From an uncultured Alphaproteobacteria bacterium (GTDB taxonomy: Bacteria; Pseudomonadota; Alphaproteobacteria; Sphingomonadales; Sphingomonadaceae), in assembly GCA_903939555.1 (NCBI GenBank), contig CAJAHV010000151.1:1-6327 (forward strand): a stretch of DNA of 6,327 nucleotides, read 5' to 3'. How positions within the stretch are numbered: position 1 is the first letter of the stretch; every line of letters begins with the position of its first letter. The translations under genes and the position numbers were made by a program. A model generated the notes under the pieces. That model ran no database searches and was not told the origin of the DNA. It worked only from the letters and a program-made list of their open reading frames with translations. This document shows, piece by piece, positions 1 to 5,733 of this stretch.

Positions 1-599
1 CCCGATTCAAGGCCGAACGGGTCGCCGAACTGGATGCCGTCGACACTGATGCGGTTGAAACGGTTGTTCTGGCCGGCGATCGAGATGGCGCCACCGTTGG
101 TTGGATCAAGTGCGACGAGCGGATCCCGCGCCGCGAGGTTGCGGATGTCGCGGTTGACGGTCGAAACACCGGCAATGTCTTTGGCCGTCAACACCGTGGC
201 CGGACCGGATGAGATCGTGATCGCGGACTTCTGGCGGCCGGCTGTGACGACGATGGTCTGGCCGGCGGCGGCCAGGACAACGCCGATGCGCTGCGGCGAT
301 CCGGCCTGCAGGCTATCAAGAGTTTCCGAAGCGGCATCATAACCGGTCGCCGAAACGGTGACGCTGTAGGGGCCGCCGAGGCGCAGGCCGGTGGCGTTGA
401 AGTTGCCATTGGTGTCGGTCGTCTGGGTAATGCGCGTACCCGACGGGGTGTGAAGGATCACGACGGTCGCATTGCCAACGCCGGCACCGGCATCGGTGGT
501 CACCTGGCCGCGGATCGAGGCCGAGGTTTCCTGGGCGTGCAGCGCTGCGACGGGCGCGATAAGCGCGGCGATGGCGCAGCCGATACGGAAATTACGCAT
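1..599 (-). CDS. Oar-like TonB-dependent outer-membrane receptor, N-terminal part (cut by window edge)
   Basis: The frame is open from ATG (599-597) to the left edge: 199 residues, C-terminus missing. Residues 1-22 form a Sec signal peptide: a short basic start (MRNFR), a hydrophobic core and an LHA cleavage site before Q23. Residues about 25-112 read as a carboxypeptidase-regulatory-like beta-sandwich, with SIRGQV, a DTNGNF turn and GGPYSVTVSATGY. A TonB-box-like stretch, QTIVVTAGR, lies at 114-122. Residues about 132-199 resemble a TonB receptor plug: ATVLTAKDI, then SIAGQNNRFNRISVDGIQFGD. This order (signal, CarboxypepD_reg, TonB box, plug) is typical of Oar/OmpA-related receptors, which are usually about 1000 residues long and sit in the outer membrane. 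The start is supported by AGGGG (613-609) nine bases upstream. The transported ligand cannot be inferred. Family assignment is solid; the symbol oar would be too specific. Confidence 0.9.
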   Translation of the reverse strand, partial: MRNFRIGCAIAALIAPVAALHAQETSASIRGQVTTDAGAGVGNATVVILHTPSGTRITQTTDTNGNFNATGLRLGGPYSVTVSATGYDAASETLDSLQAGSPQRIGVVLAAAGQTIVVTAGRQKSAITISSGPATVLTAKDIAGVSTVNRDIRNLAARDPLVALDPTNGGAISIAGQNNRFNRISVDGIQFGDPFGLES

Positions 600-608
600 G
601 GTGAAGGA

Positions 609-613
609 CCCCT
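609..613 (-). promoter_or_regulatory. Shine-Dalgarno site of the Oar-like receptor
   Basis: AGGGG on the minus strand lies nine bases before the ATG at 599. It supports that start, which also gives a complete signal peptide. Confidence 0.6.
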
Positions 614-722
614 GTTGCCCGTATTGATAACGGTGACGAAATACGCAAATCTGATACAGACCGACGGAAGTTCCCGAACGATCGAATCAATGTGCGTCCT
701 TTGCTGACCAAATATGACGGTT

Positions 723-753
723 CCGTGACAGTCCGGTGAGGATGCCGTGACAG
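723..753. repeat. Direct repeat CCGTGACAG x2, 22-bp period, upstream of the receptor
   Basis: CCGTGACAG occurs at 723-731 and again at 745-753, exactly 22 bases start to start, or about two turns of the helix. On the receptor's strand the unit reads CTGTCACGG. Two identical half-sites on one DNA face, 110-145 bases upstream of the start codon, suit tandem binding of a transcription regulator. The repeat is seen directly; the regulatory role is inference. Confidence 0.5.
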
Positions 754-770
754 CGGTCGATAGGCACGGT

Positions 771-790
771 CTGTTGCGTTGCAGCAACAG
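771..790. repeat. Perfect inverted repeat CTGTTGC-N6-GCAACAG
   Basis: Seven-base arms at 771-777 and 784-790 are perfectly complementary around a 6-base loop. A nested palindrome, GTTGC-A-GCAAC, lies at 778-788, so two alternative pairings exist. No T-run follows on either strand, so it is not a standard intrinsic terminator, although it lies about 70 bases downstream of the tRNA 3' end and could still influence transcript ends. A regulator-binding operator for the receptor gene is an equally good reading. Confidence 0.45.
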
Positions 791-862
791 TGTCGCGATC
801 GTGAGCGGATACACGTAAAAGCGGCGATAACGGTAACGCTGACGACAAGCGCGTCCATCGGG

Positions 863-938
863 TGGTGGGCGCTGACGGGCTCGAACCGCCGACCCTCTCG
901 GTGTAAACGAGATGCTCTACCAACTGAGCTAAGCGCCC
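863..938 (-). tRNA. tRNA-Val, anticodon UAC, CCA encoded
   Basis: The 76-nt minus-strand gene folds as a complete cloverleaf. The acceptor stem is GGGCGCT (938-932) with AGCGCCC (873-867). The D arm is GCTC-AGTTGGTA-GAGC. The anticodon arm is TCTCG-TTTACAC-CGAGA, with anticodon TAC at 905-903. The variable loop is GGGTC, and the T arm is GGCGG-TTCGAGC-CCGTC with one G-U pair. Discriminator A (866) and the CCA tail (865-863) are encoded. The anticodon reads valine GUA and, if modified, other GUN codons. All expected invariant positions I checked are present. The 3' half is not duplicated elsewhere in the window, so there is no sign that an integrated element used this gene. Confidence 0.97.
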
Positions 939-963
939 CCGCGGCAAGGCCCGGAGAGGCGCA

Positions 964-992
964 CACCTAGCGCGGACCGAGCCGCTGTGCAA
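964..992 (-). promoter_or_regulatory. Candidate sigma-70-type promoter of tRNA-Val
   Basis: On the minus strand TTGCAC (992-987) is separated by exactly 17 bases from TAGGTG (969-964). Transcription would start near 957 and give a short leader of about 20 bases before the tRNA 5' end at 938, a normal geometry for a tRNA gene. The -35 is good (TTG plus AC); the -10 is weak but starts with TA. The assignment is inference from spacing and position. Confidence 0.4.
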
Positions 993-1013
993 CGCTGCTC
1001 GGTGCAGACTGGC

Positions 1014-1020
1014 GGGGGGA
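1014..1020 (+). promoter_or_regulatory. Shine-Dalgarno site that decides the symporter start
   Basis: GGGGGGA is followed after eight bases by GTG at 1029. The longer frame would begin at GTG 987, which has no such site, falls inside the candidate tRNA promoter, and would add a 14-residue polar, family-untypical extension. The site therefore favours 1029. Confidence 0.65.
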
Positions 1021-1028
1021 TCGCTCAA

Positions 1029-2468
1029 GTGAATCTGGTGCAGATCGGCGTTTTTGCCGGGCTAACGGTCGCCATGGCGCTGGCGACATGGTGGCAGACC
1101 CGGCGGATGGCGCGCGCCGCGGGTGAAACCGGCCGCAATACCAATTCAAACCGCGAATTTTTCCTGGCCGGTGGCGGGCTGAAATGGCCGTTCATCGCCG
1201 GCTCGATCACCCTCACCAACCTGTCGACCGAACAATTAGTCGGCATGAACGGCAACCAGATGCTGCTGCTGGCGTGGTGGGAATTGTCGGCGGTGGCGGG
1301 GCTCGCCATGCTCGCGCTGGTTTTCCTGCCAATCTACTATCGCAACGACTGCACGACCACGACCGAACTGTTGCAGAAGAAATATGGCTCGAAGCATCTG
1401 CGCGCGCTGGTGTCGGGGCTGTTCCTTGCCGGCAATGTGCTGATCTACCTGCCGATCGCGCTGTATACCGGCGCGCTGTTCCTGCGCACCGTGTCAGGGG
1501 TGGATCTGCCGCTGCTGCCGCTCGCTGCCATGCTGGGCATTGCCGGCTCGCTCTATGCCATCCTCGGCGGGCTGCGCGCCGTTGCCGTTTACGACACGAT
1601 AGCCGGGGTCGGCGTGCTCGGCAGCGCGCTGGCGGTCGTCTGGCTCGCCATGTCGGCAATCGGTTGGTCGTTCGACGGCATCCCGGCCGAACGGCTGACC
1701 ATGGCTGGCGGGCCGACATCGCCGATCCCCTGGCCCACCCTGCTGACCGGCATGATCTTCATCCAGATGTTCTATTGGTCGACAAACCAGACCATCACCC
1801 AGCGCGCCATGGCGGCGCCTAACCTGCGCGAGGGACAAAAGGGCGTTTTCGCCGCCGGCGTCATCCGGTTGATGATCGTGCCCGCCATCGTCGTGCTGCC
1901 CGGCGTTGCGGCGTATAAATTGTTCGGGGTGACCGGCGATGCCACTTATGGCCGTGTGGTCGCCGCGCTGCTGCCGGCCTGGGCCTCGGGGGCCTTTGCC
2001 GCCTTCATGTGCGCCGCAGTGCTGACGCATTACACCTCGATCCTCAATTCGACGACGACGCTGTATGTCTGCGACATCCATGAAAGCTATGTCGACGCCA
2101 AACCCGATGTAAAAAAGCTCAACACCTGTATTTCGGCTGGCTTTGTCATTGTCTCTATCGCGCTGGTGCCGCTCTATTCGGGCGCCGTGTCGATCATCAA
2201 TCTGGTCCAGCAACTGAACGGCCTGTCCTCGATGCCGATCCTGTCGGCCTTCATCGTCGGGCTGGTGTTTCGCGGGGTCAAGGCTGCGGCGGTGATGGCG
2301 GCACTGGCGTTCGGCGTCGGACTTTATGCCATTTTCACCTTCTGGTGGACCCCGATCCACTACATCCACCTGATGGTCATCACGCTGTTCGCCTGTATTG
2401 CCGTGGCGTTGCTGCTCAACTGGCTGATGGGCGGCCGGGCGAGACTGGCCGGGCTGGCGGCGGCGTGA
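1029..2468 (+). CDS. Sodium:solute symporter family (SSS/SLC5-like, YidK-like) inner-membrane transporter
   Basis: This 479-residue, highly hydrophobic protein of family-typical length should import an organic solute using an ion gradient. The N-terminal helix is at 2-21. FFLAGGGL (44-51) followed by TNLSTEQLVG (from about 63) matches the SSS first-core-helix signature, usually NxSTExF/LxG. WSTNQTITQR (250-259) followed by EGQKG (268-272) matches the YidK-like branch. TSILNSTTTLYVCDIHESY (from 336) is the core-helix-8 signature. GTG 1029 is chosen over GTG 987 because of the SD at 1014-1020. It is the first gene of a probable operon, with the next start 44 bases on. By eye, the usual Ser-Ser of the Na+ site is Thr333-His334, so Na+ coupling is not certain. 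The substrate (sugar, inositol, organic acid or other) cannot be told. Family assignment is firm. Confidence 0.92.
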   Translation: MNLVQIGVFAGLTVAMALATWWQTRRMARAAGETGRNTNSNREFFLAGGGLKWPFIAGSITLTNLSTEQLVGMNGNQMLLLAWWELSAVAGLAMLALVFLPIYYRNDCTTTTELLQKKYGSKHLRALVSGLFLAGNVLIYLPIALYTGALFLRTVSGVDLPLLPLAAMLGIAGSLYAILGGLRAVAVYDTIAGVGVLGSALAVVWLAMSAIGWSFDGIPAERLTMAGGPTSPIPWPTLLTGMIFIQMFYWSTNQTITQRAMAAPNLREGQKGVFAAGVIRLMIVPAIVVLPGVAAYKLFGVTGDATYGRVVAALLPAWASGAFAAFMCAAVLTHYTSILNSTTTLYVCDIHESYVDAKPDVKKLNTCISAGFVIVSIALVPLYSGAVSIINLVQQLNGLSSMPILSAFIVGLVFRGVKAAAVMAALAFGVGLYAIFTFWWTPIHYIHLMVITLFACIAVALLLNWLMGGRARLAGLAAA

Positions 2469-2512
2469 GTTTTGGGGAATAAGCTGTCCCGAGCCAAAAG
2501 GGAGTGCCAGCC

Positions 2513-2734
2513 ATGTTTGACCGCCTGTTTATCGAACACCCGCGCACGGTAAACGAAAACTACGGCGAGCATATGGGCGCCGCCTTTGCGGTTGGCAGGC
2601 GCTTGTTCGTCGCCGCGCTGAAATGCTTTGTGCACGGCGTGGTGCCGGGCCTGTGCAAGACTTCTGGCAGCGACGCCATCCTGAAGCTGCACGGCGAAAT
2701 CAGCCCGCGCCGCTTCGACCAGCCGACGCTCTGA
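2513..2734 (+). CDS. DUF6356-like small protein of unknown function
   Basis: This 73-residue protein has a pattern I recognise from the DUF6356 family of small proteobacterial proteins: EHPRTVNENYGEHMG near the N-terminus (8-22), a moderately hydrophobic helix with ALKCFVHGVVPGL (35-47), then KTSGSDAILKLHGEI (49-63). One hydrophobic segment (about 23-47) suggests membrane association; there is no signal peptide. Histidines at 9, 20, 41 and 60 fall in the motif blocks, and there are two cysteines (38 and 48). ATG 2513 is preferred to GTG 2504 because GGGAG (2500-2504) then sits eight bases away and the protein begins MFDRLF, as I expect for the family. It lies 44 bases after the symporter and 19 bases before the next gene, so it is probably cotranscribed. 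No function is known to me. Confidence 0.82.
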   Translation: MFDRLFIEHPRTVNENYGEHMGAAFAVGRRLFVAALKCFVHGVVPGLCKTSGSDAILKLHGEISPRRFDQPTL

Positions 2735-2753
2735 ACCCGCCGGGAGCGCAGCC

Positions 2754-3542
2754 ATGGAAAGCAGCACGTTCGCCAACCTGGTCGCCCAGCCCTATCTCGC
2801 CTGCGCACTGTTGTTCGGCCTGTTGCTGATGACTATCTATGCCGGGCGTCTCGCTGGGCTGAAGCGCGCTGTCCATGCCGATAATTCGTCCGGTACCGGC
2901 GCTATCAACGGCGCCGTCTTTGCCTTGCTCGGGCTGATCCTCGCCTTCAGTTTTTCGGGCGCGGCCGGCCGCTTCGAACACCGGCGCGATCTGATTGTCG
3001 CCGAAACCAATGCCATCGGCACCGCCTATCTGCGGGTCGACCTGCTGCCCGCCTATGCGCAGCCAGCCGTGCGCGACGCCTTCCGGCGCTATATCGATTC
3101 GCGCGTCACGGTTTATGATCAGATCGGCAACCCTGCAGGCTTTCGCGCTGCGCTGCGCCGGTCGGGTGCGCTGCAAGCCGAAATCTGGACCCTGGCGGTC
3201 GCTGCCGGCAAGCGGCCCGATGCTGCGCCGGGCAGCAACCAGGTGCTGCTGCCGGCGATCAACGAGATGATCGACCTGACGGCGACGCGGGCCTTTGCCA
3301 CGATGATGCACCCGCCGGAAGTCATCCACATCATGCTGATCGGGCTGGCCACTGTGTCGGGCTTTCTGGCCGGCCTGGGGATGGCGTCGGGCCGGCAATT
3401 GCCGCTTGTCCATCCGATCAGTTTTGCGCTGATCATGACCAGCGCCATCTATTTGACCATCGATCTCGAATATCCGCGCGCCGGCTTCATCCGCGTCGAC
3501 AATTTCGAAGACACAGTCTTCACCTTCAGCCGCGGCACATAA
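2754..3542 (+). CDS. Bestrophin-like (DUF4239-type) membrane protein
   Basis: The 262-residue protein has two N-terminal membrane helices (about 13-31 and 51-70), a largely helical soluble middle (about 72-188) and two C-terminal helices (about 190-210 and 219-237). This 2+2 layout resembles the bestrophin-like DUF4239 family. Family-like blocks include GAVFALLGLILAFSFSGAAGRF (53-74), a RDLIVAETNAIGTAYLR stretch (78-94), the Pro-rich LLPAY turn (97-101), PAINEMIDL (167-175) and DLEYPRAGFIRVD (237-249). Bestrophins are anion channels, but channel activity has not to my knowledge been shown for this bacterial branch, so transport is inference. The ATG is supported by GGGAG (2742-2746) seven bases upstream. 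It sits 19 bases after the DUF6356-like gene and 22 before the hydrolase, consistent with one transcript. Confidence 0.82.
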   Translation: MESSTFANLVAQPYLACALLFGLLLMTIYAGRLAGLKRAVHADNSSGTGAINGAVFALLGLILAFSFSGAAGRFEHRRDLIVAETNAIGTAYLRVDLLPAYAQPAVRDAFRRYIDSRVTVYDQIGNPAGFRAALRRSGALQAEIWTLAVAAGKRPDAAPGSNQVLLPAINEMIDLTATRAFATMMHPPEVIHIMLIGLATVSGFLAGLGMASGRQLPLVHPISFALIMTSAIYLTIDLEYPRAGFIRVDNFEDTVFTFSRGT

Positions 3543-3564
3543 TGCCCCGAACAGGAACCCAGCC

Positions 3565-4779
3565 ATGCCTAACGAACTCGGTTTTCATCCTGACCGCCTT
3601 GCACGCATCGATCGCTTTCTCGCCGAAAAATATGTGACCCCGGGCAAATTGCCGGGCACCTTGACCATGGTGGCGCGCCACGGCGACATCGCGCACCTGG
3701 GGATGACCGGCCATGCCGATGTCGAACGCGGCGTGGCGATGTCGCAGGACACGATTTTTCGCATCTATTCGATGACCAAGCCGGTCACCTCGGTGGCGCT
3801 GATGATGCTGGTCGAAGAAGGCCGCATCGCGCTCGAAGACCCGGTGCAACGCTATATCCCCGAATGGAAGAACCTGGGCGTCTTCGTCGCCGGCACCCAC
3901 AAGCTCGGGTTCCAGACCGCACCGGTCAAGCGGCCGATGCAGGTCGTCGACCTGCTGCGCCACACCGCCGGGCTGACCTACGGCTTCCAGCTCCGCAGCA
4001 ATATCGATGAAGCCTATCGCCGCGAAAAAATCGGCGAGATCGAGAAGGCTGGCACCCTCGCCGACATGATCGCCGCGCTCGGCAAGCTCCCGCTGGAATT
4101 TTCGCCGGGCGATGCCTGGAACTACTCGGTCGCCACCGATGTCTGCGGCTGGCTTGTCGAGGTGGTGTCGGGCCAGAAGTTCGAAGATTTCCTGTCGGAA
4201 CGCCTGTTCGTGCCGCTCGGCATGGTCGACACCGGCTTTCATGTCGGGGCAGGCCAGGGCCATCGTCTTGCCAGTTGCTACCAGCCGAACCGAACCGGCG
4301 GCATAGCCCTGCAGGATGACGCCGCAACGAGCAGCTTCCTCAAACCCGCCGCTTTCATTTCGGGCGGCGGCGGGCTGGTCTCGACCGCCGGCGATTACAT
4401 GAAATTCGCCCAGATGCTTCTCAACGGCGGCAGCGTCGACGGCCATCGCTATCTCGGTCGAAAGACGCTCGACTTGATGACCGCCAACCATCTCCCCGGC
4501 AACGGCAGCATCGCATCAATGTCGAAATCGCTGTTCAGCGAAGCCGCCTATGATGGCATCGGCTTCGGCCTTGGTTTTGCGACGACAATGGAATCAAGCC
4601 GGACGCTTATGCCCGGCAGCGACGGCGATTTCTTCTGGGGCGGCGCCGCCAGCACCTTCTTCTGGGTCGACCCCGAGGAAGACCTGATCGGCCTGTTCAT
4701 GACCCAGTTGATGCCGTCGAGCACCTATCCGGTGCGTCGTGAAGTGCGCACCATGGTCTATGCCGCACTCGATGATTGA
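3565..4779 (+). CDS. Serine hydrolase, beta-lactamase/family VIII esterase type
   Basis: This 404-residue protein has the class C beta-lactamase/transpeptidase fold motifs in the form used by family VIII carboxylesterases. The nucleophile motif is SMTK (Ser69, Lys72), followed by PVTSVALMMLVEEG. The second motif is YSV (Tyr187), in WNYSVATDV. The KTG-equivalent motif is WGG (358-360), in WGGAASTFFWVDP. The length is normal for family VIII (about 380-420 residues). No signal peptide is seen, so the enzyme is predicted cytosolic, unlike secreted beta-lactamases or penicillin-binding proteins. The likely reaction is hydrolysis of short-chain or aromatic esters, possibly with weak beta-lactam activity; the natural substrate is unknown. 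The start is supported by AGGAA (3553-3557), seven bases upstream. It is the last gene of the tightly spaced group. Confidence 0.93.
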   Translation: MPNELGFHPDRLARIDRFLAEKYVTPGKLPGTLTMVARHGDIAHLGMTGHADVERGVAMSQDTIFRIYSMTKPVTSVALMMLVEEGRIALEDPVQRYIPEWKNLGVFVAGTHKLGFQTAPVKRPMQVVDLLRHTAGLTYGFQLRSNIDEAYRREKIGEIEKAGTLADMIAALGKLPLEFSPGDAWNYSVATDVCGWLVEVVSGQKFEDFLSERLFVPLGMVDTGFHVGAGQGHRLASCYQPNRTGGIALQDDAATSSFLKPAAFISGGGGLVSTAGDYMKFAQMLLNGGSVDGHRYLGRKTLDLMTANHLPGNGSIASMSKSLFSEAAYDGIGFGLGFATTMESSRTLMPGSDGDFFWGGAASTFFWVDPEEDLIGLFMTQLMPSSTYPVRREVRTMVYAALDD

Positions 4780-4862
4780 CACGCGCAGCAAAGAATAACT
4801 GTCTGTGTCGCCACCGTGGCGCTGGATAGAACCAGTCAATAGCCCGCTTCGGAGCCCGTTTC
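4780..4862. other. Gap between hydrolase and yghU
   Basis: These 83 bases contain no gene and no hairpin-plus-T-run terminator, so read-through from the upstream genes into yghU is possible. TTGACA (4776-4781) overlaps the hydrolase stop codon, but no acceptable -10 lies 16-18 bases beyond it. A compact inverted repeat is at 4809-4821. GGAG (4851-4854) is the ribosome-binding site of yghU, eight bases before its ATG. Confidence 0.5.
4809..4821. repeat. Compact inverted repeat CGCCAC-C-GTGGCG upstream of yghU
   Basis: A perfect 6+1+6 palindrome lies 41 bases before the yghU start. With a one-base centre it is more like a dimeric-regulator site than an RNA hairpin, and no T-run follows. A chance GC-rich palindrome is quite possible. 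Confidence 0.3.
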
Positions 4863-5732
4863 ATGACCGAATACACCCCGCCGAAAATCTGGACCTGGAA
4901 CAAGGAAAATGGCGGGCGTTTCGCCAACATCAACCGCCCCGTGGCTGGGGCAACGCACGATAAGGAGCTGCCGGTCGGCAAGCACCCGTTGCAGCTTTAT
5001 TCGCTAGGCACGCCAAACGGCGTCAAGGTGACGGTGATGCTCGAAGAGCTGCTGGCACTGGGGCACAGCGGCGCTGAATATGACGCATGGCTGATCAATA
5101 TCGGCGCCGGCGACCAGTTCAGCAGCGGCTATGTTGCCGCCAATCCCAATTCCAAGATCCCGGTGCTCGTCGACCATAGCGTCCAGCCGGTACAGCGCGT
5201 CTTCGAATCGGGCGCCATCCTGTTGTATCTGGCCGAAAAGTTCGGCGCTTTTCTGCCCGCCGAACCGCGCGCCCGCACCGAAGCGCTAAACTGGCTGTTC
5301 TGGCACGTCGGCGCGGTGCCCTTCCTTGGCGGCGGCTTCGGGCATTTCTATGCCTATGCGCCCGCCAAGTTCGAATATCCGATCGATCGCTACGCCATGG
5401 AGGTCAAGCGCCAGCTTGACGTGCTCGATCGCCACCTCGCCGAAAACGAATATATGGCCGGCAGCGAGTACAGCATCGCCGACATGGGCATCTGGCCCTG
5501 GTATGGCGCGCTGGTGAAGGGGCTGGTCTATGACGCCGGCGAATTCCTGCAGGTGCAGGATTACACCCATGTCCAGCGCTGGACCGACCAGATCGCCGAG
5601 CGCCCGGCGGTGAAGCGCGGCCGCATGGTCAACCGCGTCCAGGGCGACCCGGCCAGCCAGCTACACGAACGCCATGACGCCAGCGATTTCGACACAAAAA
5701 CGCAGGACAAAGTGCTGGCGGCAAAGGCCTGA
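4863..5732 (+). CDS. yghU: Glutathione-dependent disulfide-bond oxidoreductase (Nu-class GST, YghU)
   Basis: This 289-residue protein matches E. coli YghU almost block for block from memory: KIWTWNKENGG near the start, FANINRPV (20-27), LPVGKHPLQLYSLGTPNG (36-53), NPNSKIPVL (94-102), FESGAILLYLAEKFG (from 114), WLFWHVG, FLGGGFGHFYAYAP, ERPAVKRGR and a C-terminal LHERHDASDF. The YghU-type N-terminal extension (about 43 residues) is followed by a thioredoxin-fold domain with active-site Thr50-Pro51-Asn52, the cis-proline P100 and the GSH-binding Glu115-Ser116, then the all-helical GST domain. Known YghU enzymes bind two glutathione molecules per active site and reduce organic disulfides with GSH in the cytosol. 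The start is supported by GGAG (4851-4854). Family assignment is very firm. The physiological substrate and the link to the upstream genes are open. Confidence 0.96.
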   Translation: MTEYTPPKIWTWNKENGGRFANINRPVAGATHDKELPVGKHPLQLYSLGTPNGVKVTVMLEELLALGHSGAEYDAWLINIGAGDQFSSGYVAANPNSKIPVLVDHSVQPVQRVFESGAILLYLAEKFGAFLPAEPRARTEALNWLFWHVGAVPFLGGGFGHFYAYAPAKFEYPIDRYAMEVKRQLDVLDRHLAENEYMAGSEYSIADMGIWPWYGALVKGLVYDAGEFLQVQDYTHVQRWTDQIAERPAVKRGRMVNRVQGDPASQLHERHDASDFDTKTQDKVLAAKA

Positions 5733-5733
5733 A

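Larger units (their letters stand above)
600..862. other. Intergenic region between the receptor gene and tRNA-Val
   Basis: These 263 bases hold no convincing gene in either strand. They must contain the minus-strand promoter and leader of the receptor, plus the transcription end of the tRNA, because both genes point the same way. I see no convincing -35/-10 pair and no hairpin with a U-run. What stands out is a 9-bp direct repeat (723-731 and 745-753) and a 7-bp inverted repeat (771-790), both upstream of the receptor and therefore candidate regulator sites. The stretch nearest the receptor (about 617-720) is more AT-rich than the rest, which fits a leader or promoter zone. Confidence 0.6.

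Noticed and set aside
626..834. GATAACGGT at 626-634 and 826-834, exactly 200 bases apart
   Set aside because: One 9-base match in a region this size can occur by chance. Neither copy sits in a consistent position relative to a gene.
863..938. tRNA-Val as an integration site for a mobile element
   Set aside because: The gene is intact, there is no second copy of its 3' end in the window, and no integrase or phage gene lies nearby.
592..1028. Several minus-strand open frames across the tRNA and the gap next to it
   Set aside because: They run through the tRNA-Val gene and regulatory DNA, have no plausible SD and encode Arg/Ser-rich sequence without domain features.
987..1028. GTG 987 as the symporter start
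   Set aside because: It has no SD, overlaps the candidate tRNA promoter, and adds 14 polar residues before the first membrane helix. GTG 1029 has a strong SD at eight-base spacing.
1494..2369. Long open frame antisense to the symporter (291 codons)
   Set aside because: The translation is rich in His, Arg, Asp and Gln without any fold pattern, as expected from the complement of a hydrophobic high-GC gene.
2475..2490. GGGA-N8-TCCC after the symporter stop as a terminator
   Set aside because: The stem is only four base pairs with no T-run, far too weak to call, and the next gene follows 44 bases after the stop.
2700..3566. Open frame antisense to the bestrophin-like gene (288 codons)
   Set aside because: Same shadow effect. 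The plus-strand product has four clear membrane helices, family-like blocks and an SD; the antisense product has none.
3526..4491. Long open frame antisense to the serine hydrolase (321 codons)
   Set aside because: It is a shadow frame produced by the strong G/C third-position bias of the real gene. Its translation is polar and low-complexity with no recognisable domain, and it covers a hydrolase with all catalytic motifs intact.
4776..4804. TTGACA overlapping the hydrolase stop as a -35 for yghU
   Set aside because: The hexamer is perfect, but the bases 16-18 further on (around CTGTCT) do not resemble a -10, so a promoter call is not supported.
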